From positions 1 through 16,637 of the forward strand of contig CAZSNT010000203.1 in the NCBI GenBank assembly GCA_964607765.1: a stretch of DNA of 16,637 bases, in the 5' to 3' direction. Source of the stretch: CAZSNT01 sp964607765. Lineage in GTDB: Bacteria > Verrucomicrobiota > Lentisphaeria > Oligosphaerales > JABHEG01. The notes under the pieces are model-generated. The model searched no databases, was not told where the DNA came from, and saw only the letters and a list, made by a program, of their open reading frames with translations. Of the stretch, positions 1 through 7,268 are shown piece by piece (within the stretch, counting starts at the first letter, position 1; each line of letters starts with the position of its first letter). The translations under genes and the position numbers were made by a program.

Positions 1-53
1 TTCACCCTAATCTTCCGGGATGGCGACCAACTCCTTAACTCAACGACATTGAC
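1..53 (-). repeat. Dispersed repeat core, inverted copy at left end
   Basis: Read on the minus strand, this stretch matches 15117-15170 with only two substitutions and one single-base indel. Its first 38 bases are identical to the last 38 bases of the window (16600-16637). On the minus strand it begins with GTCAATGTCGTTGAGTTAAG and runs into an AGATTAGGG-type segment at the window edge, so the element continues outside. It lies downstream of metF. Seen directly in the sequence; what the family does is unknown. Confidence 0.9.
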
Positions 54-73
54 TGGTCACTGGTCATTGGTCA
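53..73. repeat. 7-bp tandem array (CTGGTCA x3) overlapping metF stop
   Basis: Three consecutive heptamers read CTGGTCA, CTGGTCA and TTGGTCA. On the minus strand the unit is TGACCAG. The metF stop codon (64-66, TGA on the minus strand) and its last two codons lie inside the array, so the repeat supplies the end of the gene. The array joins directly to the dispersed core at 1-53, the same order seen at 15089-15170 and 16579-16637. Confidence 0.85.
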
Positions 74-1044
74 CTCGCTGCGACGGGCTGTTCCGGCTCC
101 GGCGCGACTACCGGGCGCGGCAGTAGCGCGGCACGTTCCATGATCTCGGGAACCCGTCGCTCCCACTCGATGGCCATCAGGTGAATGCCGGCAACACCCT
201 CGATGTCCCGCAGCTCCTCGATCTGCTCCAGACAGATCCTGATCCCCTCCTCAGCGCCGTCCTCCGCACCGGCCATGCGCGTCAGATAGGACTCCGGAAC
301 GGTGATCCCGGCCACGTTGCTCGCCATGTACTTGGTCATGCCCAGCGACTTGAGCGGCGTCAACCCCGCGAGAATCTTCACCTTCTCGTGCAGACCGCGG
401 TTGCGCACACCAGCCATCCACTCCCGGAACCGCGCCATGTCATAGATGCACTGGGTCTGAATGAAATCAGCTCCCGCCGCCACTTTTTTCGCCAACCGGA
501 TCACTCGGAACTCGAACGGGTCGCCGAACGGGTTCGCAGCAGCGCCGATGAACATGCGGGGCGCGACCACGGGCGACTTCTTCGAGTTCCGGATCTCATC
601 GCCGCACATGAACACGCCGTCGTCCCGCATCCGGCGCACCGCCTGAATCAGCTGCACAGAGTCGACATCAAACACATGCTTGGCCGTCGGGTGGTTCCCA
701 AAACACTGATGGTCGCCGGTGAGGCACAGGATGTTCCGCATGCCCATCGCGTAGGCACCCAGTATGTCCGCCTGCTGCGCCAGCCGATTCCGGTCCCGGC
801 AGGTCATCTGGATAACCGGTTCGAGGCCGCGGTCTATCAGCAGTCTGCCCGCGGCGATGCTCGAGACACGCACGATCGCCGTCTGATTGTCCGTGAGGTT
901 CACCGCATCGACCACGTCGCGCAAATACTCCGCTTTCTTGTCGATCACGGACACATCGGCGCTCTTCGGGGGGCCCAGCTCGGAGGTCACGGCAAAGTGG
1001 CCCGCCTCCAGAACCCGCTCAAGGTTGCTTCCTGACTGACTCAT
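64..1044 (-). CDS. metF: 5,10-methylenetetrahydrofolate reductase, MetF
   Basis: A 326-residue MetF-family TIM barrel that interconverts methylene-THF and methyl-THF. Visible family residues are Glu22 in TSELGPPK, the flavin/folate-site motif LTGD (108-111), and the QTQ motif (196-198) late in the barrel. The C-terminal 17 or so residues are a Pro/Ala/Glu tail that looks non-catalytic and ends inside a tandem repeat. The start is ATG; a GGAG about 12 nt upstream overlaps the stop of metV, implying translational coupling. It is the last gene of the minus-strand C1 operon. Pairing with a MetV gene marks it as the anaerobic MetFV type, in which MetF does not use NADH alone but takes electrons through partner Fe-S/flavin proteins. 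That mechanism is family knowledge; the partner is inferred here. Confidence 0.95.
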   Translation of the reverse strand: MSQSGSNLERVLEAGHFAVTSELGPPKSADVSVIDKKAEYLRDVVDAVNLTDNQTAIVRVSSIAAGRLLIDRGLEPVIQMTCRDRNRLAQQADILGAYAMGMRNILCLTGDHQCFGNHPTAKHVFDVDSVQLIQAVRRMRDDGVFMCGDEIRNSKKSPVVAPRMFIGAAANPFGDPFEFRVIRLAKKVAAGADFIQTQCIYDMARFREWMAGVRNRGLHEKVKILAGLTPLKSLGMTKYMASNVAGITVPESYLTRMAGAEDGAEEGIRICLEQIEELRDIEGVAGIHLMAIEWERRVPEIMERAALLPRPVVAPEPEQPVAASDQ

Positions 1045-1053
1045 TTGGCTCTG

Positions 1054-1722
1054 TTACTCCGCTGCAGTGTCCGCCAGATCCTCACGCACGATGCGGCGCG
1101 GGCCGCCGTCGTGGGTACGCGACCAGTCCCGCGGCTCTTCGACCGTCTCCAACCGGTCGAGCTGACCGATGGCCTGCAGACGATCGAAGATCTTCTGCCA
1201 GCCGCAGTCGATGCCGTCCGGATCCGCCTCGCACTTGCCCTCTTCCGAGCCGCCGCACGGACCGTTGCACAGCGACTTGGAGCACTGAGTCACCGGACAC
1301 ACGCCGCCGTACACGCCCAGTTTGCAGTCGCCGCACGCCAGGCACGCCTCGGACCACTGCCCCGCACCCTCGTTGATGCCCATGAACCGGGTGTTCAACC
1401 CCGGATAGACCGGCTTGTCCTCGAACAGCCGCGCCGCCAGCTGCACACCACAGCCGCAGCCGAGGGACAGGATCGCGTCGCACTCGGCCGCAACCGCCAT
1501 GACATCATCGTAGAATTCCTTGTCGCACTGCCGCTCGATAGTGCACTCGTCAACCGCGATGCCGAGACTCAGACGCAACAGCGACGCCAAAGTGCTGACC
1601 TCGCGCTCGCCACCCGCGTTACACACCGCGACGCAGGTCCCACAGCCGAGCACGAGAACATGCTTGTGCCCGGCCAGGAACGACGTGATCTCTTCAACAG
1701 GTTTCTGCTGTGCAACAATCAT
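1054..1722 (-). CDS. metV: Methylene-THF reductase zinc/Fe-S subunit, MetV-like
   Basis: A 222-residue cysteine-rich protein of the MTHFR C-terminal (MetV) family. About 17 cysteines are visible: GCGTC-x3-C at 26-34, LGCGCG at 88-92, then CLACGDC (127-133), GGVCPVTQC (139-147), NGPCGG (153-158) and a final C-x8-C (164-173). In MetV proteins these ligate a [4Fe-4S] cluster and zinc, and the subunit carries electrons to the FMN of MetF. It lies 9 nt upstream of metF and 14 nt after folD. The ATG start is at 1722. No catalytic function of its own is expected. The acidic/arginine-rich last 25 residues lack recognisable motifs. Assignment is strong from the NGPCGG motif and from position. Confidence 0.9.
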   Translation of the reverse strand: MIVAQQKPVEEITSFLAGHKHVLVLGCGTCVAVCNAGGEREVSTLASLLRLSLGIAVDECTIERQCDKEFYDDVMAVAAECDAILSLGCGCGVQLAARLFEDKPVYPGLNTRFMGINEGAGQWSEACLACGDCKLGVYGGVCPVTQCSKSLCNGPCGGSEEGKCEADPDGIDCGWQKIFDRLQAIGQLDRLETVEEPRDWSRTHDGGPRRIVREDLADTAAE

Positions 1723-1736
1723 GGCAGTCCGATCCC

Positions 1737-2624
1737 CTATGCCACCGCATTCGCACGCTTCGCGGATTCCACCGTGTTGTAGAGCAGCATGGTGATCGTC
1801 ATCGGCCCAACGCCGCCCGGAACAGGCGTGATCAGGCTCGCTTTAGCGCTGACCGCCTCAAAGTCCACATCGCCCACCAGGCGGTAGCCGCGCTTGCGCG
1901 TGGCGTCCTCGACACGGTTCACACCAACGTCAATCACCACCGCCCCGTCCTTGACCATGTCCGCTGTCACGGTGTTCGGCCAACCGGCGGCCGCAATCAC
2001 AATGTCTGCACGGCGCGTGTGCTCTGCGAGGTCACGCGTACGGGTGTGGCAGACCGTGACGGTCGCATTCCCCGTCGGCGCTTTCTGGATCAGCATGTTC
2101 GCCAGCGGCTTGCCGACGATATTGCTGCGGCCCACGATCACGACTTCCGCGCCTTCCAGCGCCACGTCGTTGCGCAGCAGCAGCTGAATCACACCGTGCG
2201 GCGTGCACGGCAGGAACGCGTCCTCGCCAACCACCATCTTGCCCACGTTCATCGGATGGAAGCCGTCAACGTCCTTGTTCGGGTCGATGGCCAGCAACAC
2301 CTCGGACTCGCTCAGATGCTTCGGCAGCGGCAGCTGGACCAGGATGCCGTTGATCTTCGGGTCGTTGTTCATGCGCTCGACCACCGCCATCAGGTCCGCC
2401 TGCGACGTGTCGGCCGGCAAGCGGTTGTCGTCCGAGTAGATCCCAATGTCCTCGCACGCCTTCTCCTTGGCGCTGACATAGGACCTGGAAGCGGGGTCGT
2501 CCCCGACCAGAATCACGCCCAGTCCCGGCACCACGCCCTGCTCCCGCAACCGCGCCACCTCGTCCTTGAGCTCGGCCCGCATATCAGCGGCAACCTGTTT
2601 TCCATCGATTATCTTTGCCGACAT
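1737..2624 (-). CDS. folD: Bifunctional methylene-THF dehydrogenase/cyclohydrolase FolD
   Basis: A 295-residue protein of normal FolD length, catalysing methylene-THF to methenyl-THF to formyl-THF with NAD(P). Visible signatures are YVSAK (49-53, catalytic lysine), QLPLPKH (98-104), KDVDGFHP (117-124), the Rossmann motif VGRSNIVGKP (164-173) and PGGVGP near residue 275. The chosen start is the ATG at 2624. It is preceded by GGGAG with a 10-nt spacer, whereas the longer frame would begin with TTG at 2633 inside the stop region of the preceding gene. The gap from that stop is only 5 nt, so the genes are coupled. No separate cyclohydrolase (FchA) is present, so FolD must do both steps. Confidence 0.96.
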   Translation of the reverse strand: MSAKIIDGKQVAADMRAELKDEVARLREQGVVPGLGVILVGDDPASRSYVSAKEKACEDIGIYSDDNRLPADTSQADLMAVVERMNNDPKINGILVQLPLPKHLSESEVLLAIDPNKDVDGFHPMNVGKMVVGEDAFLPCTPHGVIQLLLRNDVALEGAEVVIVGRSNIVGKPLANMLIQKAPTGNATVTVCHTRTRDLAEHTRRADIVIAAAGWPNTVTADMVKDGAVVIDVGVNRVEDATRKRGYRLVGDVDFEAVSAKASLITPVPGGVGPMTITMLLYNTVESAKRANAVA

Positions 2625-2629
2625 TCTGT

Positions 2630-4267
2630 TCAAACTCCCGTTCCTACCATTTCCCTGTAGCGCTCAACTTCGCTGGCTATCAGGCTGCCCCAACGTACCT
2701 TCTCCTGATCGAGGCCAGCGTGCTCAAGCATATTGCGTAACCTGGCCACCCGCTTGCCCGCGCGCGTGGAACCGTCGAAATACTTGCAGCTGCCCGGGCT
2801 GCACCCCAAGACCAACACGCGCTCCGCGCCGTGCTCCAGCGCATGCAGCACGTGACGCGGGTCCACCTTCCCCGCGCACGGGACCTCGACAATCTGCGGC
2901 GCCCCGTCATCCGTGCCCGCGACGTCCGCCGCAGCCAGGCACGCTGAGTTCGTGCACGCAAACACAACCAGGCGTGCGCACTCCGCAATCGCCGCAGCCG
3001 TCCGCTCATCGTCGTGACCGGGCAGCTGAATCGCCTCGGCCGGACACTCGGCAGCACACGTGCCGCAACGTTGGCACGCCAGCTTCGACACGGAGGCGGC
3101 CTCCTGCTCGCGATCGAAGTCGATGGCACGGTGCGGGCAGATCCGGACACAGGTCAGGCACGCCACACACTTCTCCGCATCCACCACGGCCGCGTCATCC
3201 AGAACGGTGACGGTGTCCGAGCTCAAGAGCTCCCGCACACGCGCCGCCGCCAGAGCCGCCTCGACGCGCACATCGCCGAACATCGAATCGCTGCCGGAAG
3301 CGCCGATCAGCAACACACCGGGCCGCCGCGTCTCACACGGCGCAAACCAGATATTGCCGAGGTCTGCAGCTGTCAGGTCTGCGCCCGCGACACCCAGTGT
3401 CTGCAGCAGCTCGGCCGCGCCCGACGGCAGGGCGAGGTCGCCGAACACGACACGATCGAACTCGTCGTGCATCACGCCGCCAAGCTGCGCGTCCACAGCC
3501 CTCAGCCGGGCAACGCCGTTGCTGCCGGTCACCTCCACGTCACCGTCGTAGCGCAGAAATTCCACGCCGGCCGTGCGCGCCGACCGATACAAGGCGTCCA
3601 GGTGCGGACCCGCCACACGCGCGTGGTGGCAGTACACACGCACGCAATCCGTCCCCGCCGTCAGCAGCTGCCGCGCTTTCGCCCAGACAATGGTGGAGCT
3701 CAACCGTCCCTGCTCCGCGGTACCGTCGAGAACGAATGCCACGCGCCGCAGCGCCGCGACCTGGCTCGAATCCTCGTCCAGGAAGCTCAGAATATCCGTC
3801 GCTGCCGTACAGCCACCGTCGCGCGCCTGGCCGCGCATTCCGGCCGGAGCCAAGTCGGTCAACGTTACCACAATGGCGCCAGCTCTGACCACCTCGGTGG
3901 CGCCGCCGCACGCGACCGCTATGCGGAAGTCGCCAAGCTGCCCGCGACACCCGGTCACCGACGCGCCCTCGCGGACCGTGATGCGGCCCGCATCAGCGCA
4001 CGCCTGCGCCGGCCAATCCGCTGCAGGCTCCAGCGCGTCCACGGCCAGAGACGCGAGGGCGGCACTGATCCGGTCCAGCGTGTCGCCCGATGTCCGCCCG
4101 GGCCCTCTGACCAGCTCCACGGCGTGACCAGCCGCCGCCAGCAACTGCGCTGCGTGCAAAGCTGTGCGACCACTGCCGACAACCATCACCGTGCGGCACA
4201 CTTCCGCCTCGAACGTGTCCGTCGAAGCCGGGAGCCGGGCCTCTGTATTGGTGTTCTGAACCGTCAT
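2630..4267 (-). CDS. QmoB-like HdrA-MvhD fusion flavoprotein
   Basis: A 545-residue redox protein. Domain order: an N-terminal Rossmann segment with GSGRTA (31-36); a long middle region resembling the second half of an HdrA flavin domain, including VLLIGASG at 318-325; two [4Fe-4S] motifs (C367/370/373/377 and C398/401/404/408); and a C-terminal MvhD-like domain from about 434 with VPCAGKVDP (462-470) and LGCSPGSCKY (487-496). HdrA followed by MvhD is the QmoB architecture, but QmoB is usually over 700 residues, so this one is short. The ATG at 4267 is chosen because the longer GTG frame (4381) runs deep into the upstream gene. It lies 14 nt after the QmoA-like gene and 5 nt before folD. Inferred role: passing electrons to or from MetFV. 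The acid normally closing the FAD fold is replaced by arginine (VELVR, 50-54), so FAD binding at this site is uncertain. Confidence 0.8.
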   Translation of the reverse strand: MTVQNTNTEARLPASTDTFEAEVCRTVMVVGSGRTALHAAQLLAAAGHAVELVRGPGRTSGDTLDRISAALASLAVDALEPAADWPAQACADAGRITVREGASVTGCRGQLGDFRIAVACGGATEVVRAGAIVVTLTDLAPAGMRGQARDGGCTAATDILSFLDEDSSQVAALRRVAFVLDGTAEQGRLSSTIVWAKARQLLTAGTDCVRVYCHHARVAGPHLDALYRSARTAGVEFLRYDGDVEVTGSNGVARLRAVDAQLGGVMHDEFDRVVFGDLALPSGAAELLQTLGVAGADLTAADLGNIWFAPCETRRPGVLLIGASGSDSMFGDVRVEAALAAARVRELLSSDTVTVLDDAAVVDAEKCVACLTCVRICPHRAIDFDREQEAASVSKLACQRCGTCAAECPAEAIQLPGHDDERTAAAIAECARLVVFACTNSACLAAADVAGTDDGAPQIVEVPCAGKVDPRHVLHALEHGAERVLVLGCSPGSCKYFDGSTRAGKRVARLRNMLEHAGLDQEKVRWGSLIASEVERYREMVGTGV

Positions 4268-4281
4268 CGTCAACCCATCGA

Positions 4282-5370
4282 TCAGCTTGCCGGCACGCCT
4301 GACTCGCATGCCGCAATGATGCTGTGCGCAACAGACTTCGCATGCGTTACCGTGGTCGGAATGTCCTTCGGCCCGGTACACGTGCCGGCGACGTGCAGTC
4401 CGGGCAGGCGCGTCGCACCGAAACCGCCCTGAACAGCGAAGAAGCCGTAGTCATCAACCGAGACACGAGCCGCGTCAGCCAGCGCGCGTGTCTGCCCGTC
4501 CGGGCGTATACCGATCGACAGAACGACCACGTCAAACACATCCCGGCTCACCCGGCACGAGGCCTGATCCTCGTAGACGACCGCCACCTGATCGCCCTCC
4601 GCCTGCTCCAGAGCGTAGGGGCGCGCACGCACAATCCGGCAGCTCTCGCTGCAGTGCCGGTACAGGCCCGGGAAATCGCGGCCGGAGAACTGCAGGTCCA
4701 TGTGGTAGACAGTCACATCCACCTCATCCCCCAGATCCTGCAGAAGACGCGCCGAACGCAACGCATACGCGCAGCAGACGGCAGAACAGTAGCCGGTCGC
4801 TTCAGGGGTCCGGCCCGGGACCTCGCTGCGGGAGCCCACACACTGAATGAACGCAACGCTCCGGGCCGGAGCCGAGTCCGAAGGCCGGCACAGAGCCCGG
4901 CGCCCGCCCACCAGGGACTGCTCCAGATCGAGCCCCGTGATGACGTTCGGGATCTTGCCGTACCCATACGGCCAATTCTGTTCCGCACAGTACGGCTTAT
5001 AGCCCGTGCAGAGCACGACAACGTCCGCTGCCACACGACTGGCTTCCCCCGCGCCGGACGTCGGCGCAAGATCCGCCGTGTGCGGGGCACCGTTCCACCC
5101 CGGAACAAGCGCGGTCACAGCCATGCCGGAGAGCAATTCGATGCCCGAGTCGGCCGAGAACGCACGCCGAATCTGGTCCTGTCCCGTGCATACGTGACAG
5201 TGCTGACACTCACTCGTCGCTTTGCAGCCAAACCGAGCAACTCGCCCGCCGCACGCCGCTTCCCGCTCGACAACCGTGACGTCGTACCCCGCGGCACGTA
5301 GCTCGAGCGCGACCGTCGCGCCGGCGACGCCCGCACCAACGATGACTGCTTTGGGATGCGGCTCACTCAC
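4282..5370 (-). CDS. HdrA/QmoA-like FAD protein
   Basis: A 362-residue single-domain HdrA relative. It has a good dinucleotide fold, VGAGVAG (11-17) with closing glutamate in TVVEREAACGG, then the HdrA cysteine set C49, C55, C58, C61. The FIQCVGSR (174-181) and YCSAVCC (194-200) motifs typical of HdrA/QmoA follow, with a GTCTGPKDIP signature (329-338) near the end. It lacks the extra ferredoxin domains of full-length HdrA (about 650 residues), so it resembles QmoA. The start is GTG at 5370 with only a weak GGA upstream, just beyond a heptamer array. The next gene encodes the ferredoxin and MvhD parts, so together the pair makes up an HdrA/Qmo-type electron module. No HdrB, HdrC or QmoC is encoded in the window. 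Role with MetFV is inferred from operon position. Confidence 0.85.
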   Translation of the reverse strand: MSEPHPKAVIVGAGVAGATVALELRAAGYDVTVVEREAACGGRVARFGCKATSECQHCHVCTGQDQIRRAFSADSGIELLSGMAVTALVPGWNGAPHTADLAPTSGAGEASRVAADVVVLCTGYKPYCAEQNWPYGYGKIPNVITGLDLEQSLVGGRRALCRPSDSAPARSVAFIQCVGSRSEVPGRTPEATGYCSAVCCAYALRSARLLQDLGDEVDVTVYHMDLQFSGRDFPGLYRHCSESCRIVRARPYALEQAEGDQVAVVYEDQASCRVSRDVFDVVVLSIGIRPDGQTRALADAARVSVDDYGFFAVQGGFGATRLPGLHVAGTCTGPKDIPTTVTHAKSVAHSIIAACESGVPAS

Positions 5371-5380
5371 GGGTGGATCC

Positions 5381-5415
5381 GTTAGTTGTTAGGGGTTAGG
5401 CGTTAGGCGTTAGGG
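5381..5415. repeat. 7-bp tandem array (GTTAGGC-type x5) at fhs stop
   Basis: Five uninterrupted heptamers: GTTAGTT, GTTAGGG, GTTAGGC, GTTAGGC, GTTAGGG. They fill most of the 45-nt gap between fhs and the QmoA-like gene. The fhs stop codon (5416-5418) is immediately adjacent to the last unit. On the transcribed minus strand each unit contains TAA, and because 7 is not a multiple of 3 the array stops translation in all three frames. Confidence 0.9.
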
Positions 5416-7188
5416 CTAGAACAAGCCGGTGACTTTGCCGGTCTCCACGTCCACGTCGATCTGGCGGAACGCGGGGTTCGAGCCCGTGCCCGGCATCAGC
5501 TTGATGTCCCCGGACACCGGCACGACAAAGCCGGCGCCTTTGTAGATCAAGATGTCGCGCACAGGCAGACGCCAGCGCCGCGGACGGCCCTTCATTTTTG
5601 GGTCGTGCGACAGGCTCAAGTGCGTCTTGACCATGCACGTGCCGAGCGTACTGATGTCCGGATCGGCCTCGAACTGCTCCAGCTTGCGCCGGGCCCCGGC
5701 CGTGTAATCCACACCGTCCGCCCCGTACACCTCACGGGCAATGACGGCAATCCGATCCCGCAGCGGCAGCGACAGGTCGTAGAGGAACTTGAACTCGTGC
5801 TTCTCCTCGCACGCTGCAACCACTGCTTCGGCCAGCTCGACCGCACCGGCGCCGCCCTGCCCCCAGTGGTCCGACAACGCGGCCAAGGCACCGTTCTGTT
5901 CGCTGACGCGCCGGACCAGGGCGATCTCGTCAGCCGTGTCGGTGTGGAACTTGTTGATGCACACGACCGGGCGCACGCCGCTCTTGCGGACCGTCTCGAT
6001 ATGAGCGATTAAGTTCTCACAACCGCGCTCAACCAGCTCGACGTTCTCCTCGACGTACTCCTCGGCAAGCGGCAAGCCGGGTTTCACGGCCGGACCGCCA
6101 CCGTGCATCTTGAGTGCGCGAATGGTCGCCACGATGACAACGGCGCTCGGCTCCAGCCCGGAATATCGGCACTTGAGGTTCCAGAACTTCTCGAACCCGA
6201 TGTCGGCACCGAATCCGCTCTCTGTGACCAGGTAGTCGGACAGACGCGTGCCCACCCGGTCCGCAATCACCGAGCTCTGCCCGATTGCGATGTTCGCAAA
6301 CGGCCCGGCGTGCACGAACACCGGCTGGCCTTCGATGGTCTGCATCAGCGTGGGATTCAGCGTCTTGATCATCCAGGCCATCATGGCGCCGTCCACCTCC
6401 AGATCGGCCGTGGTGATGGGCTTGCCGCTCTTGCTGTAGGCCACAACCATGCGCCCCACACGCTCCCGCATGTCACGCAAATCGTTGCAGACCGCGAGGA
6501 TGGCCATCAGTTCGCTCGACACGCTGATGGCAAACCCCGACTCCATCTCGAAGCCGTCCATCTTACCGCCCTTACCGATCGTGATGTTGCGCAGCGCCTG
6601 GGCGCAGAAATCCATCACCCACTTCATCTCGACCCGGTCCGGGTCGATGTCCAGCCGCGTGAGGCGGCTGCGTGCAAGGCGCTCATCGGTGTAGTTGCGC
6701 TCGTGCTGCATGCGTGCGGTGAGCGCAACCATGGCCAGGTTGTGCGCGTTGGTGATGGAATCGATGTCGCCGGACAGACCGAGAGAAAACGGCGCCAGCG
6801 GGATGCACTGGGACAGCCCGCCGCCTGCAGCCGAACCCTTGATGTTGAAGGTGGGGCCGCCGCTGGGCTGACGGATCGCGCCCACAACGCGCTTGCCGAT
6901 CCTGCCCAAGCCCTGGATGAGCCCGATCGATGTGGTCGTCTTGCCCTCGCCGAGCGGCGTCGGCGTGATCGCGGTCACATCGATATACTTGCCCGGAGGC
7001 CGGTGCCCGATGCGTGCCATCACACGCCGGTAATCGACCTTCGTGAAGGCGCGCCCGCGCGGGCTCATCTCGTTGTCCTTCAAGCCCAACTCGGCGCCAA
7101 GATCGTGGTGCGACTTCAGATGCTCCTCTGCTGCCTCGGCTATCTGCCAGTCAGCCATCTGTGTGGGATCCAGTTTCAACTCACTCAT
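5416..7188 (-). CDS. fhs: Formate-tetrahydrofolate ligase
   Basis: A 590-residue protein, about 30 residues longer than the usual bacterial enzyme because of an N-terminal extension. It joins formate and THF with ATP to give 10-formyl-THF, or runs backwards to make ATP. Visible motifs are the P-loop TPTPLGEGKTT (75-85), RQPSGGPTFNIKGSAAGGG shortly after, FANIAIGQSS in the middle, and the family ending PGTGSNPA...GKVTGLF. The FNIKGSAAGGGLSQCIPL stretch differs from my recollection of the clostridial and methylotroph type (GIKGGAAGGG...), so this is probably a divergent subfamily. ATG start with AGAGG 8 nt upstream. It is the second gene of the operon, 80 nt after the methyltransferase and 45 nt before the QmoA-like gene. 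Confidence 0.96.
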   Translation of the reverse strand: MSELKLDPTQMADWQIAEAAEEHLKSHHDLGAELGLKDNEMSPRGRAFTKVDYRRVMARIGHRPPGKYIDVTAITPTPLGEGKTTTSIGLIQGLGRIGKRVVGAIRQPSGGPTFNIKGSAAGGGLSQCIPLAPFSLGLSGDIDSITNAHNLAMVALTARMQHERNYTDERLARSRLTRLDIDPDRVEMKWVMDFCAQALRNITIGKGGKMDGFEMESGFAISVSSELMAILAVCNDLRDMRERVGRMVVAYSKSGKPITTADLEVDGAMMAWMIKTLNPTLMQTIEGQPVFVHAGPFANIAIGQSSVIADRVGTRLSDYLVTESGFGADIGFEKFWNLKCRYSGLEPSAVVIVATIRALKMHGGGPAVKPGLPLAEEYVEENVELVERGCENLIAHIETVRKSGVRPVVCINKFHTDTADEIALVRRVSEQNGALAALSDHWGQGGAGAVELAEAVVAACEEKHEFKFLYDLSLPLRDRIAVIAREVYGADGVDYTAGARRKLEQFEADPDISTLGTCMVKTHLSLSHDPKMKGRPRRWRLPVRDILIYKGAGFVVPVSGDIKLMPGTGSNPAFRQIDVDVETGKVTGLF

Positions 7189-7268
7189 GGCCCAGACCTC
7201 TGTATTCCGTTAGCTGATTCCCAATGCCCGGCACCCGGCGGCAACGCCCCGGCCGTCGTCCGCTGCCC

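Noticed and set aside
64..66. metF truncated by repeat insertion
   Set aside because: The stop lies inside the heptamer array, but 326 residues is a full MetF length and only a non-conserved tail is affected, so I do not call a pseudogene.
4268..4381. 38-codon N-terminal extension of the QmoB-like gene from GTG at 4381
   Set aside because: It overlaps the conserved C-terminal end of the QmoA-like gene in another frame and has no family resemblance; the ATG at 4267 lies just after that gene's stop.
3014..4432. Long plus-strand open frame (472 codons) opposite the QmoB-like gene
   Set aside because: It is antisense to a protein with clear Fe-S and MvhD motifs, its translation is Arg/His-rich with no recognisable domain, and stop-free antisense frames are common in GC-rich DNA. 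The same applies to other long antisense frames such as 6103-7524 and 12217-13437.
4282..5370. Sulfate-reduction Qmo complex
   Set aside because: The fold is QmoA-like, but there is no qmoC, aprAB, sat or dsr gene in view and the operon consists of THF-C1 genes, so a sulfur role is not supported.
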